64,000 bases of DNA from an uncultured Burkholderiales bacterium (GTDB taxonomy: Bacteria; Pseudomonadota; Gammaproteobacteria; Burkholderiales; Burkholderiaceae_C), in the NCBI GenBank assembly GCA_943908475.1, contig CALTTG010000006.1, positions 1 through 64,000 on the forward strand, read 5' to 3'. The position numbers and the translations under genes are program-made. The notes under the pieces were generated by a model, which was not told the DNA's origin, ran no database searches, and was given only the letters and a program-made list of their open reading frames with translations. How positions within the stretch are numbered: position 1 is the stretch's first letter; each line of letters opens with the position of its first letter. Below, piece after piece: positions 53,863-62,623 of this stretch.

Positions 53863-54864
53863 TTACTTGGCGATCACGCGGGCCATTTCCAGGCACTTGT
53901 TCGAGTAACCCCACTCGTTGTCGTACCAGGACACGACCTTCACGAAGGTGCTGTCCAGGGCCAGACCGGCCTCGGCATCGAACACCGAGGTGCAGACTTC
54001 GCCACGGAAGTCGGTGGCCACGACCTTGTCTTCGGTGTAGCCCAGCACGCCCTTCATGGCGCCTTCGGACGCGGCCTTCATGGCCTTGCAGATGTCGTCG
54101 TACGACGCTTCCTTGTTCAGCTCGACGGTCAGGTCAACCACCGAGACGTCCGAGGTGGGCACGCGGAAGGCCATGCCGGTCAGCTTCTTGTTCAGCTCAG
54201 GAATCACCACGCCCACGGCCTTGGCTGCGCCCGTGCTGGAGGGGATGATGTTTTCCAGGATGCCACGGCCACCGCGCCAGTCCTTGTTCGACGGGCCGTC
54301 CACGGTCTTTTGCGTGGCGGTGGCGGCGTGCACGGTGGTCATCAGGCCGCGCTTGATGCCGAAGGTGTCGTTCAGCACCTTGGCCACGGGGGCCAGGCAG
54401 TTGGTGGTGCACGACGCGTTCGAGATGATGGTCTGGCCAGCGTAGGTCTTGTCGTTCACGCCGTAGACGAACATCGGGGTGTCGTCCTTCGACGGGGCCG
54501 ACATGATCACCTTCTTGGCGCCCGCCTTGATGTGGGCTTCGGCGGTTTCCTTGGTCAGGAACAGGCCGGTGGATTCGATCACGATGTCGGCGCCGACGTC
54601 GCCCCAGGCCAGCTCGGCGGGGTTCTTCACGGCGGTCAGGCGGATCTTCTTGCCGTTGACGATCAGGTTGTTGCCATCGACGGCCACGTCACCCTTGAAA
54701 CGGCCGTGCACGCTGTCGTACTTCAGCATGTAGGCCAGGTAGTCGGGCTCGAGCAGGTCGTTGATGCCGACGATTTCGACGTCGTTGGCAAAGTTCTGGA
54801 TGGCAGCACGGAACACCATGCGGCCGATGCGGCCGAAGCCGTTGATACCGATTTTGATCGCCAT
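53863..54864 (-). CDS. gap: Glyceraldehyde-3-phosphate dehydrogenase, type I
   Basis: 333 residues, full length. NAD-binding INGFGRIGRMVFRAAIQN, active-site Cys in SNASCTTNCLAPVAKVLND, catalytic His in MTTVHAATATQKTVDGP, and SWYDNEWGYSNKCLEMA at the C-terminus. Glycolysis and gluconeogenesis, cytosolic. Follows tkt by 60 nt and ends in a strong terminator. A tkt-gap pair is common in betaproteobacteria. Confidence 0.97.
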   Translation of the reverse strand: MAIKIGINGFGRIGRMVFRAAIQNFANDVEIVGINDLLEPDYLAYMLKYDSVHGRFKGDVAVDGNNLIVNGKKIRLTAVKNPAELAWGDVGADIVIESTGLFLTKETAEAHIKAGAKKVIMSAPSKDDTPMFVYGVNDKTYAGQTIISNASCTTNCLAPVAKVLNDTFGIKRGLMTTVHAATATQKTVDGPSNKDWRGGRGILENIIPSSTGAAKAVGVVIPELNKKLTGMAFRVPTSDVSVVDLTVELNKEASYDDICKAMKAASEGAMKGVLGYTEDKVVATDFRGEVCTSVFDAEAGLALDSTFVKVVSWYDNEWGYSNKCLEMARVIAK

Positions 54865-54924
54865 GATTGGAATGACCTGAAAGGTGAGGGTTGATTTGAA
54901 AAGGGGCTCGCGCGGGGCCTGACT

Positions 54925-56970
54925 TTACTTGCGGTTCTTGAGAACCTTCAGCACGGTGGCCACCACGTTCTCGGGGGTGAAGCCGAAGTGTTTGAACAAC
55001 ACACCGGCCGGAGCCGATTCGCCGTAGGTGTCCAGGCCGATCACGGCGTCGCAGCCGTACTTCCACCAGCCATCGGTGACACCAGCTTCCACGGCGATGC
55101 GCGGCAGCTTCGCGGGCAGCACAGACTTCTTGTACTCCACGCTCTGGCGGTCGAACACCGTGGTCGACGGCACCGACACCACGCGAACGGGAATCTTCAT
55201 GGCGGCCAACTGCTGCTGCGCGTGCAGGGCCAGCTGCACTTCAGAGCCCGACGCCATGATCACGGCCACCGGCTTTTTCTTCAGCCCCACTTCGGCGGGC
55301 TCGGCCAGCACGTAGGCCCCTTGGGTGATGACATCGGCATCGACCTTGGGCGCGTAAGGCAGGTTCTGGCGCGACAACAGCAAGGCCGAGGGGCGGTTCT
55401 TGTTGGCAATCGCGATCGACCAGGCCACGGCCGTTTCCGTGGTGTCGGCCGGGCGCCAGACGTCCAGACCGGGAATCAGACGCAGGCTGGCGGCATGTTC
55501 GACCGACTGGTGGGTCGGGCCGTCTTCGCCCAGGCCGATGGAGTCGTGGGTGAACACATGGATCACGCGCTGCTTCATCAGCGCGGCCATGCGGATGGCG
55601 TTGCGGCTGTAGTCGCTGAAGGTCAGGAAGGTGCCGCCGTAGGGGATGAAGCCACCGTGCAGGGCCACACCGTTCATGATGGCGGCCATGCCGAATTCGC
55701 GCACACCGTAGTTGATGTGGCGGCCGGGTTTGCCGTCGGTCAGCACCGGCTTGCCTTCGTCGTCGAAACGCAGGGCGGGCGTGCTCTTGGTGTTGGTCAG
55801 GTTCGAGCCGGTCAGGTCGGCCGAGCCGCCCAGCAGTTCCGGCAGGGCGGCGGTGAAGAACTCCAGGGCGATCTGGCTGGCCTTGCGGCTGGCCACGGTT
55901 TCGGCCTTGTCGTGGGCCGAGGCCACCGCCGCCACCGCGGTTTCGGCGAAATTGGCAGGCAACTCGCCGGCCATGCGGCGCTTGAACTCGGAAGCCTTCT
56001 CGGGGAACGCCGCTTCGTACTTGGCAAACCGCTGGTTCCAGTCATTGACCAACAACTCGCCCTCGGCCTTGGCATCCCAGTCGGCATAGACCTCATCGGG
56101 GATCACGAAGGCATCGTGCGTCCAGCCAATGGCCTCGCGGGTGAGCTTGATTTCATCGCCACCCAGGGGTTCGCCGTGGGCCTTGGCCGTGTTGGCGCGG
56201 TTGGGCGAGCCCTTGCCGATCGAGGTCTTGCACACGATCAGCGTGGGCTTGTCCTTGCTCATCTTGGCGCGGGCGATGGCACCGTCGACGTCGTCCACGT
56301 CGTGACCATCGACCATGTCGATCACGTTCCAGCCACAGGCTTCAAAGCGCTTGGGGGTGTCGTCGATGAACCAGGGGGCCACTTGGCCGTCGATGGAGAT
56401 GCCGTTGTCGTCGTACAGGGCGATCAGCTTGTTGAGCTTCCAGGCGCCGGCCAGGGCCACGGCCTCGTGGCTGATGCCTTCCATCAGGCAACCGTCGCCC
56501 AGGAAGGCGAAGGTGTGGTGGTTGACGATGGTGTGGCCGTCGACGTTGAACTCGGCGGCCAGCAGCTTCTCAGCCAGGGCAAAGCCCACGGCATTGGTGA
56601 TGCCCTGCCCCAGCGGACCCGTGGTGGTTTCCACGCCCGGGGTGATGCCCACCTCGGGGTGGCCCGGGGTCTTGCTGTGCATTTGGCGGAAGTTCTTGAG
56701 CTCTTGCAAGGGCAGGTCGTAACCCGTCAGGTGCAGCAAGGCGTAGATCAGCATCGACGCGTGGCCGTTGGACAGCACGAAGCGGTCGCGATCGGCCCAC
56801 TGCGGTTGCGCCGGATGGTGACGCAGGTGACGGCCCCAGAGCGCCACGGCCATGTCCGCCATGCCCATGGGGGCGCCGGGGTGGCCGGAATTGGCTTGCT
56901 GAACAGCATCCATCGCCAGCGCGCGGATGGCGTTGGCCATGGCGGTGACGTTCTTGGTGTTTTCTTGCAT
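54925..56970 (-). CDS. tkt: Transketolase
   Basis: 681 residues, thiamine-diphosphate enzyme of the pentose phosphate pathway (and Calvin cycle where present). Thiamine-binding GDGCLMEGISHEAVALAG, then the motifs NSGHPGAPMGMADMAVALW at the N-terminus, FVLSNGHASMLIYALLHL, THDSIGLGEDGPTHQSVEH, and the C-terminal transketolase domain with VVSVPSTTVFDRQ. Complete. Co-directional with gap. Confidence 0.97.
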   Translation of the reverse strand: MQENTKNVTAMANAIRALAMDAVQQANSGHPGAPMGMADMAVALWGRHLRHHPAQPQWADRDRFVLSNGHASMLIYALLHLTGYDLPLQELKNFRQMHSKTPGHPEVGITPGVETTTGPLGQGITNAVGFALAEKLLAAEFNVDGHTIVNHHTFAFLGDGCLMEGISHEAVALAGAWKLNKLIALYDDNGISIDGQVAPWFIDDTPKRFEACGWNVIDMVDGHDVDDVDGAIARAKMSKDKPTLIVCKTSIGKGSPNRANTAKAHGEPLGGDEIKLTREAIGWTHDAFVIPDEVYADWDAKAEGELLVNDWNQRFAKYEAAFPEKASEFKRRMAGELPANFAETAVAAVASAHDKAETVASRKASQIALEFFTAALPELLGGSADLTGSNLTNTKSTPALRFDDEGKPVLTDGKPGRHINYGVREFGMAAIMNGVALHGGFIPYGGTFLTFSDYSRNAIRMAALMKQRVIHVFTHDSIGLGEDGPTHQSVEHAASLRLIPGLDVWRPADTTETAVAWSIAIANKNRPSALLLSRQNLPYAPKVDADVITQGAYVLAEPAEVGLKKKPVAVIMASGSEVQLALHAQQQLAAMKIPVRVVSVPSTTVFDRQSVEYKKSVLPAKLPRIAVEAGVTDGWWKYGCDAVIGLDTYGESAPAGVLFKHFGFTPENVVATVLKVLKNRK

Positions 56971-57033
56971 GGTCTGGGGCGAGGCAAGTGGGTGGGAAAG
57001 GCGGGATTTTAGCCCGGGTGCAAGGGGCCAAAG

Positions 57034-57059
57034 AAAAAGCCCGCCGAAGCGGGCTTTTT
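57034..57059 (-). terminator. Rho-independent terminator of the pilin gene
   Basis: AAAAAGCCCGC and GCGGGCTTTTT form an 11-bp stem with a CGAA loop (UUCG on the minus strand) ending in U5. It lies 17 nt past the pilin stop and 64 nt upstream of tkt, so it isolates the pilin transcript. Confidence 0.9.
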
Positions 57060-57075
57060 CAAGTCAACCGAGAGA

Positions 57076-57564
57076 TCAGTTGGGGAAACCAGTGTTGGCG
57101 CGTTCGCAGTTGGTGCCTGACGAAGTGATGACCCATGTGAGGTCATTGCCGTTGGCCACACCGGCCGTGATGCCGGAAGGAGTCATCGTGATCGTGCAGT
57201 CACCAGCTTGGGCATTGCCAACAATCGAGATGGCCAAAGTCGTGGTGTCGATGGAAAAGGGATTGGCCGTAGCACCGTTGGGAATGGTCGGGGGCGTGGC
57301 CGAGCGCAGGTTGCCTGCGGTGACCAAGTTGGCCATGCTGTTGCAAGAGGCCACAGCGCCAGCGTTCTCTTGCAAGCACTGGGCGATCGCTTGCTGCACA
57401 CCCGCCACAGCGGCCACGTTGGCGGCCCAGCGCGACTTGGTGGTGTAGTCACGGTACTGGGGCACGGCCACAGCGGCCAGAATGCCGATGATCGCGACAA
57501 CGATCATCAGTTCGATCAGGGTAAAGCCCTTTTGGACTTGCTTGCGTGCGCGGCGGATGTTCAT
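57076..57564 (-). CDS. Type IV pilin (PilA/PilE-like major or minor pilin)
   Basis: 162 residues. A 13-residue prepilin leader ending KG is followed by FTLIELMIVVAIIGILAAVA, the classic N-methylated helix with Glu5, and YRDYTTKSRWAANVAAVAG. The globular domain has two cysteine pairs, including C-terminal ones (DCTITM and NCERA) that would close the D-loop. Processed by PilD. The strong ribosome-binding site AGGAG precedes the ATG. A sigma-54-type promoter lies 90-105 nt upstream. A terminator follows directly, so it is monocistronic like most major pilins. Confidence 0.93.
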   Translation of the reverse strand: MNIRRARKQVQKGFTLIELMIVVAIIGILAAVAVPQYRDYTTKSRWAANVAAVAGVQQAIAQCLQENAGAVASCNSMANLVTAGNLRSATPPTIPNGATANPFSIDTTTLAISIVGNAQAGDCTITMTPSGITAGVANGNDLTWVITSSGTNCERANTGFPN

Positions 57565-57653
57565 GGTGTACTCCTGATGGGCCGGAGGCCCTGCTACGTT
57601 GGGTGGGAGATCGATCAGCCCGATGGGGACACTGACCGTCACGCTTTCTTCAT

Positions 57654-57669
57654 TGCGAACGGCGTGCCA
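57654..57669 (-). promoter_or_regulatory. Sigma-54-type promoter of the pilin gene
   Basis: On the minus strand: TGGCACG, 4 nt, TCGCA. The invariant GG (-24) and GC (-12) are retained with one mismatch in the -12 element (consensus TTGCA). The predicted start gives a leader of about 75-80 nt before the pilin ATG. PilA-class genes are classically RpoN/PilR-dependent. Confidence 0.65.
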
Positions 57670-57796
57670 ACCCCCTCGTTCGAGGGAACCTGCCAATTTC
57701 CGCACGTTTTCCCGAAGCATTCGGGCCGAGCGGATACAAGTGGAGAGCTTTCTGTCACTTTGGGGTCGACCAAAACCGTCACACCACCACCGCGAC

Positions 57797-57811
57797 TGAC
57801 AATTTTTGTCA
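57797..57811. promoter_or_regulatory. TGACAA-TTT-TTGTCA inverted repeat, possible PilR-type enhancer site
   Basis: Perfect 6-bp inverted repeat about 130 nt upstream of the sigma-54 promoter. Its TGTC core, and CTGTC at 57752-57756, resemble the TGTC elements bound by PilR in Pseudomonas. Assignment is inferential. Confidence 0.35.
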
Positions 57812-57820
57812 ACTGAAGCG

Positions 57821-58636
57821 TCAGAGGTCGGCGGCAGGCGCGTCAAAGCGCTGGCCTTCGCGAAGCGGCTCGATCCGATGTCGGCTGTCCAGGGCACGAA
57901 TTTGGGACAGCACGGCGGGCACTTCGCCGGGCTTGGGGTGGGTGATGAACACACTCACCTCACCGTCGAGTTGCGTCAACTCCTTGGCCAGACTCTGGGG
58001 CGAGAGGTGCCCGCTGATGTCGGCCAGGTGGGCTTCGTCGTTGCCGAACGCGGTCTCGATCACCAACTGCGCAATGCGCTGTCCCTGCAAGGCTTGCCAC
58101 AAGCGCGGGTTCGGTCCGGTGTCGCCGGTGTAGACCCACAAGCCCTGAGGCGTCTGCACCCCAAAACCCACCGCAGGCACCGTGTGTGCGGCGGGCAGCA
58201 CCGTGACCAAACGGTCGGGCCGGTCCCCTCGCGCGGGAAAGCTCAACACCTGGCCCACCTCGATCTCGTGCAGGGTCAAGATCGGGTGGGACGCGCTGGG
58301 CAACCGAGAAAAGTCTGGCCAGATCACGCCATTGAGGATGTGCGCTTTCAGTGCGGCGATCGTGGCCGGCAGGGCATGAACGCGAATCGGGCGCAGGTCG
58401 GCCAGGCCACCCGGCCCTTGCCGCAAACGGATGACGCTGTCGGCCAGCAGCGGCACACTGAGGAGGTGGTCAAGGTGGCTGTGGCTGAGCAGGATGTGGT
58501 CGACCCGGGCCAGCTCATCGAGCCGGAGCTCACCCACACCGCTGCCTGCATCGATGAGGATGTCGTCGTCCAGCAAAAAGGCCGTGGTGTGGCACCGCGC
58601 GGCAATCGATCCGTGACAACCCAGGACGCGGATCAT
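57821..58636 (-). CDS. MBL-fold metallohydrolase, class II cyclic-nucleotide phosphodiesterase-like
   Basis: 271 residues. Metallo-beta-lactamase fold with the zinc motif H-S-H-L-D-H at about 52-57 (ILLSHSHLDHLLSVPLLADS), preceded by FLLDDDILIDAGSGVGEL. Later VYTGDTGPN, a conserved IETAF and FITHPKPGE. This combination matches the CpdP/PDE1 class that hydrolyses 3',5'-cAMP. Located directly after the FHA gene (15 nt) and close to the pilin on the same strand. Catalytic assignment is by family resemblance only. Confidence 0.82.
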   Translation of the reverse strand: MIRVLGCHGSIAARCHTTAFLLDDDILIDAGSGVGELRLDELARVDHILLSHSHLDHLLSVPLLADSVIRLRQGPGGLADLRPIRVHALPATIAALKAHILNGVIWPDFSRLPSASHPILTLHEIEVGQVLSFPARGDRPDRLVTVLPAAHTVPAVGFGVQTPQGLWVYTGDTGPNPRLWQALQGQRIAQLVIETAFGNDEAHLADISGHLSPQSLAKELTQLDGEVSVFITHPKPGEVPAVLSQIRALDSRHRIEPLREGQRFDAPAADL

Positions 58637-58651
58637 GCGTGGGCTCCCCGG

Positions 58652-59407
58652 TCAGGCCTGCACAAACTGCATCTGGGTGCCGGCCAGCTCAATCACGTCG
58701 CCGTGCTTGAGGTGCACGGGCTCACTGGCCACCGGCTCGCCATTGACCGACGGACGCGCAGCGCCTTCCACGTGAGCGAACACATACCCACCAGGGCGCT
58801 TGGTGATGGAGGCCACCTGCACGCCGGGCTTGCCGACGGTGGTGACCACCTTGGTCAATTGCACCTCGCGACCGGCCGCAGCGCCGTTGAGCACTTTGAT
58901 GGACGCCGCCAGTGGCACGCCCAACCCGCCGAGCCCTGTGTTGCCAAAACCCGCCGTGGCGGCCGGATTGACGCCCTGGGCGTGGGCCGGCATCACCGGC
59001 CGGGACGGCGCGACCGACGACAAGGGCGCAGGGGACGTGGGCGAAGGCGACATGGCAGGCATGGGACGGGCCGCACCCGAGCCAGGGCGAATCACCATGG
59101 TTTTCTCGAAATCGGGAGCTTCTTCGCCGATGTACTTGATCTTGTACTTGCCGATTTCGACCGTGTCGTTGTGTTGCAGCAGTTGCTTTTTGACGGCACG
59201 TCCGTTGATGTAGGTGCCGTTGGTGCTGTTGAGGTCTTCGATGAACACGTCACTGCCCACCAGCTGCAACACGGCGTGTTCGCCGCTGACCGCCAGGTTG
59301 TCAATGACGATGTCGTTGTAGGGACGGCGGCCCAACGAGGTCTTGTCCTTGGTGATCTGAACCTCCTTGATCACCACCCCGTCCAGCGAGACGACCAGCT
59401 TTCCCAT
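58652..59407 (-). CDS. FHA-domain protein with two FHA-like modules
   Basis: 251 residues, cytosolic phosphothreonine-reader. FHA 1 at about 23-95: SLGRRPYNDIVIDNLAVSGE (GR, S-x-x-H region) and NSTNGTYINGRAV. After a Pro/Ser/Ala-rich linker comes a shorter C-terminal FHA-like fold (GKPGVQVASITKRPGGYVFA, PSVNGEPVASEPVHLKHGD). Probably binds threonine-phosphorylated partners produced by the adjacent kinase. Between the phosphatase (34 nt) and the MBL gene. Confidence 0.9.
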   Translation of the reverse strand: MGKLVVSLDGVVIKEVQITKDKTSLGRRPYNDIVIDNLAVSGEHAVLQLVGSDVFIEDLNSTNGTYINGRAVKKQLLQHNDTVEIGKYKIKYIGEEAPDFEKTMVIRPGSGAARPMPAMSPSPTSPAPLSSVAPSRPVMPAHAQGVNPAATAGFGNTGLGGLGVPLAASIKVLNGAAAGREVQLTKVVTTVGKPGVQVASITKRPGGYVFAHVEGAARPSVNGEPVASEPVHLKHGDVIELAGTQMQFVQA

Positions 59408-59441
59408 GCGTTACCTCTTGGGTCTATGAACTCTGTTGATG

Positions 59442-60242
59442 TCAGGAACCACTGCCCAGGCGCCGGAATGGCCACCAACTTTTGGACGTCGGCTCGGCTT
59501 CGCCTTTTGCGCGAACCAGCACCACTGCGATGTTATCTCGACCGCCCGCCGCATTGGCCGCAGAAATGAGGGCGTGTGCCCGTTCAGACAACGATTCTGT
59601 CGAACGCAGGATGTCTTCAATCTGTCGATCGTGCAGCATGTCCGACAGGCCATCGGAGCACATCAGGAGGGTGTCATCGCTTTGCAACTCGTGTGCCCGG
59701 GTTTCGAGCAGCACGAAATCTTCCACGCCCACCGCCCGGGTGACCAGGTTCTTGTTGGCCGACACCGCCGCTTGCTCGGGGGTCAGGATGCCCGCATCGA
59801 TCTGCTCCTGAAGCAGGGAGTGGTCTTTGGTGATCTGTTGCAAGACGCCGCCTCGAAAGCGGTAAGCCCGGGAATCCCCGATGTGGCCCACCAGCGCACG
59901 CCCCGAGCGAAACACCGACACCACCAGGGTGGTGCCCATGCCCGCGTACGTGGGGTTGGAGTTGGCGGCGGTGAATATGGCCCGGTTGGCGTTGTCGACG
60001 CAGATGTCCATGGCGCGCTTGACGTCGGCATCGGTGGCGGACTTGGAGGCCTCGAACAACCAGCGGACCATCTCGCCCAAGATGAAGTCGCACGCCATCT
60101 GGCTGGCCACCTCACCGGCGTTGTAGCCGCCCATGCCGTCGGCGAGCACGGCCACGCCCGCCTCCGGGTCGGTGGCGATGCAATCCTCGTTGTTGGCGCG
60201 AACACGCCCTGTGTCTGTGAGACTGAAGAACTCGAAGTCCAT
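59442..60242 (-). CDS. PP2C-family serine/threonine phosphatase (Stp1-like)
   Basis: 266 residues. PP2C metal motifs in order: DTGRVRANNEDC, VLADGMGGYNAGEVASQMAC, VGHIGDSRAYRFRGGVLQQI, TKDHSLLQEQ, LMCSDGLSDML and GGRDNIAVVLVRA. Start: ATG at 60242 gives MDFEFFSLTDTG, the usual beginning; a TTG overlapping the kinase stop (60269) is possible. Opposes the adjacent kinase by dephosphorylating its substrates or the kinase itself. Confidence 0.92.
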   Translation of the reverse strand: MDFEFFSLTDTGRVRANNEDCIATDPEAGVAVLADGMGGYNAGEVASQMACDFILGEMVRWLFEASKSATDADVKRAMDICVDNANRAIFTAANSNPTYAGMGTTLVVSVFRSGRALVGHIGDSRAYRFRGGVLQQITKDHSLLQEQIDAGILTPEQAAVSANKNLVTRAVGVEDFVLLETRAHELQSDDTLLMCSDGLSDMLHDRQIEDILRSTESLSERAHALISAANAAGGRDNIAVVLVRAKGEAEPTSKSWWPFRRLGSGS

Positions 60243-60265
60243 GGCGGGATTGTGACCGGAAACCT

Positions 60266-61771
60266 TCAATCCAGACCGATGTCGACGGCTGGCGGCAACA
60301 TGGACAGCACCGCGCGCAAATCTTCGGCCATCTGGTGGCCGTCGGCGTACCGGGTGTTGGGGTGTTTTTGCAGCGCCAGGGCCACCACATCGGCCAAAGC
60401 GGGTGGCAAGTCGGGACGCAGGCTGCAGACGCTGGGCGCCTCATCTTGGGCGATGGCACGCATCAGCACCGCCATGCTGTCGTTGCGGTATGGCAACTCG
60501 CCGGTGAGCAACTGGAACAGTGTCACCCCCAGCGAATACAGGTCAGACCGACCATCGATGGTCTGCCCCGAAAGTTGCTCGGGCGACATGAAGGTGGGCG
60601 TGCCCAGCACCACCCCCGTGCGCGTTCGGGCGGCATCGACCACGCGCGCCACGCCGAAATCCATCAGCTTCACGGCGCCTTGGTTCAGGTCCACCATGAT
60701 GTTGGCAGGCTTGATGTCGCGGTGGGTCACCCCTCGCGAGTGCGCGTAGGCCAGGGCATCGGCCACTCGGGCCCCGATGGCCAGCACGGTGTCCACCGGC
60801 AGCAACTGATCGCGGCTGCTGTAGTGGGAGAGCTCGGTGCCTTGCACCAACTCCATCGCAATGAAGGCCAGGCCTTCGATCTCCCCAGCATCCAGCGTGG
60901 CCACGATGTCCGGGTGGTCCAAGCGCCCCGCCATCTCGGCCTCGCGCAAAAAACGAGAGCGGGCATCGATCAAGTCATTGCCACTGAACTCGGTGGCCAA
61001 CGACATCGTTTTGAGCGCCACATGGCGATTGGTGGCAGGGTCATAGCCCATGTAGACGGCGCCCATGGCCCCCCGACCAATCTCCCGGTCCACGATGTAC
61101 TTGCCCAACTGCTTTTGGGTCACCGTGGGCAAGGGCTGGGCGGGCACCGTGCCCCATGTGTTGACGGCGGCGTTTTGCGCCAGGCCACGGGCGCGCATGA
61201 GGCGGAGCTTGATGTCGCGCCATTGGGGATCGACGTCGGCCATGTGTTCGTACACGTCTCGGGCCGCATCGAAACGCTGTTCGCGCTCGAAGGCGGTGGC
61301 CACGCGTTCCATCAACTCCAGGCAGGCGGCAGCCTGCTCGGAATCGGGATGGAAGCCTTTCAAACGCTCCCAAGCCTTGTCGGCTGGACCATCTTGCAGA
61401 TCGCGCAAGGCTTTTTCGATGCGGCGCTGATCGGCCAACACCGGGTCGTCAGGCGGCAGGGATGAGGGGCCGAAGTCGCTGTGGAATCCGGAGCCGTAGT
61501 CCGAGGGCACCGGTTCGCTGTGCTGAAAGTTCAGGTAAGACAACACCGTTTCGGGGCCACGGTCGTCCGCCCGTTGTCGACGGGCCACAGCACGGCGAGC
61601 CTTGGCCCGACTGGCGGCCAGTTCAGCCGCTTGTTCGGCATCGCTGGCAGCCGGCCGCGTGGGCGCAGCCCCCCGTTGGGGAGACGACTCTGGCCGCGTG
61701 ACCTGCCAGATCCACCACACGGCCAAGGCCAACAACAACACGGCCACACCACCCAAGAACCACCAGGTCAT
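60266..61771 (-). CDS. Transmembrane serine/threonine protein kinase (PknB-type, C-terminal kinase)
   Basis: 501 residues. The TM helix is at the N-terminus (WWFLGGVAVLLLALAVWWIW), followed by an Ala/Arg-rich region and a helical TPR-like stretch (about 115-205). The Hanks-type kinase domain occupies about 222-495: GRGAMGAVYMGYD, catalytic Lys in HVALKTMSL, RDIKPANIMVDL and LMDFGVARV, then GTPTFMSPEQLSGQTIDGRS. All catalytic residues present. The order TM then kinase is reversed compared with PknB. It starts the kinase-phosphatase-FHA run. A GC-rich hairpin lies just before its start. Confidence 0.93.
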   Translation of the reverse strand: MTWWFLGGVAVLLLALAVWWIWQVTRPESSPQRGAAPTRPAASDAEQAAELAASRAKARRAVARRQRADDRGPETVLSYLNFQHSEPVPSDYGSGFHSDFGPSSLPPDDPVLADQRRIEKALRDLQDGPADKAWERLKGFHPDSEQAAACLELMERVATAFEREQRFDAARDVYEHMADVDPQWRDIKLRLMRARGLAQNAAVNTWGTVPAQPLPTVTQKQLGKYIVDREIGRGAMGAVYMGYDPATNRHVALKTMSLATEFSGNDLIDARSRFLREAEMAGRLDHPDIVATLDAGEIEGLAFIAMELVQGTELSHYSSRDQLLPVDTVLAIGARVADALAYAHSRGVTHRDIKPANIMVDLNQGAVKLMDFGVARVVDAARTRTGVVLGTPTFMSPEQLSGQTIDGRSDLYSLGVTLFQLLTGELPYRNDSMAVLMRAIAQDEAPSVCSLRPDLPPALADVVALALQKHPNTRYADGHQMAEDLRAVLSMLPPAVDIGLD

Positions 61772-61788
61772 CGGCGCTCCCTCTGGAC

Positions 61789-61812
61789 CGCCGGGCGCTC
61801 ACTCGCCCGGCG
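61789..61812. other. GC-rich hairpin just upstream of the kinase start
   Basis: CGCCGGGCG and CGCCCGGCG pair around a 6-nt loop (CTCACT), 18-41 nt before the kinase start. On the minus transcript it is not followed by a U-run. On the plus strand it is followed by TTTT. It may influence the amount of kinase made after terC. Confidence 0.4.
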
Positions 61813-61824
61813 TTTTGACTACGA

Positions 61825-62517
61825 TCAATCGGCTTTGGCTCGGCGGGCCAACAAGGTGCCCACCATGAAGACCGACAACGCCCCCGCGATGCCGAAGGTG
61901 TAACGCACGGCTTCGGTCTGAGGGATGTACCCGGTCACCGCAGGGTCAGTGACGGCCAGCGTCCCGGCAATCCAGCCCAGCAACATGCCCCCCCCCGTGA
62001 TGATGAGCGGGAAGCGGTCCATCAGCTTGAGCACCAAGGTGCTGCCCCAAACAATGATCGGGATGCTGACCAGCAGGCCAAAGATCACCAACGGCATCTG
62101 GTGTGCAGGATCGCCAGAGCCTTGTGCCGCCCCAGCAATGCCAATGACGTTGTCCACGCTCATGACGAAGTCGGCGACGATGATGGTCTTGATGGCGCCC
62201 AGCAAACGGTCACTGCCTTTGACGTCATGCGACTCTTCTTCCGGCACCAGCAACTTGACGCCGATCCAGACCAGCAGGGCCGCGCCGATCAGCTTGAGCC
62301 ACGGCAGCGACAACAAGGACATGGCGAAGAAAATCAGCACCACGCGCAACGCGATGGCACCGGCCGTGCCCCAAAAAATGCCCTTCTTGCGAAGGTCGGC
62401 GGGGAGATTTCGACAGGCCAGGGCAATGACAACAGCGTTGTCACCGCCCAGCAGGATGTCAATCATCACGATCTGGCCCACAGCGAGCCAGAATTCGGGG
62501 GTCATCAAAGATTCCAT
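61825..62517 (-). CDS. TerC family membrane protein (YjbE-like)
   Basis: 230 residues, about seven hydrophobic helices. Family signature: VGQIVMIDILLGGDNAVVIA at the N-terminus, a middle TIIVADFVMSVDNVIGIAGA with conserved acidic residues and LLGWIAGTLAVTDPAVTGYI. Probably a metal-ion exporter (Mn or tellurite type). Start at the ATG giving MESLMTPEFW. Precedes the kinase gene on the same strand. I looked for a yybP-ykoY manganese riboswitch upstream and found only the sucD terminator. Confidence 0.9.
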   Translation of the reverse strand: MESLMTPEFWLAVGQIVMIDILLGGDNAVVIALACRNLPADLRKKGIFWGTAGAIALRVVLIFFAMSLLSLPWLKLIGAALLVWIGVKLLVPEEESHDVKGSDRLLGAIKTIIVADFVMSVDNVIGIAGAAQGSGDPAHQMPLVIFGLLVSIPIIVWGSTLVLKLMDRFPLIITGGGMLLGWIAGTLAVTDPAVTGYIPQTEAVRYTFGIAGALSVFMVGTLLARRAKAD

Positions 62518-62526
62518 GGTTCCAAC

Positions 62527-62559
62527 AAAAAAACGCAGCCCCTGAGTGTAGGGGCTGCG
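62527..62559 (-). terminator. Rho-independent terminator after sucD
   Basis: CGCAGCCCCT (62534-62543) and AGGGGCTGCG (62550-62559) form a 10-bp stem with a 6-nt loop, followed on the minus transcript by seven U. It separates the sucCD unit from terC. Confidence 0.9.
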
Positions 62560-62623
62560 GGTGGTGCCCGGCACGCAAGGAACGCGCCTGAGCAAGGGGG
62601 GCGTCAAGACGGCATCAAGCGCG

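Noticed and set aside
62518..62623. Possible yybP-ykoY manganese riboswitch upstream of terC
   Set aside because: The only structure is a classical terminator belonging to sucD; the conserved riboswitch core was not found.
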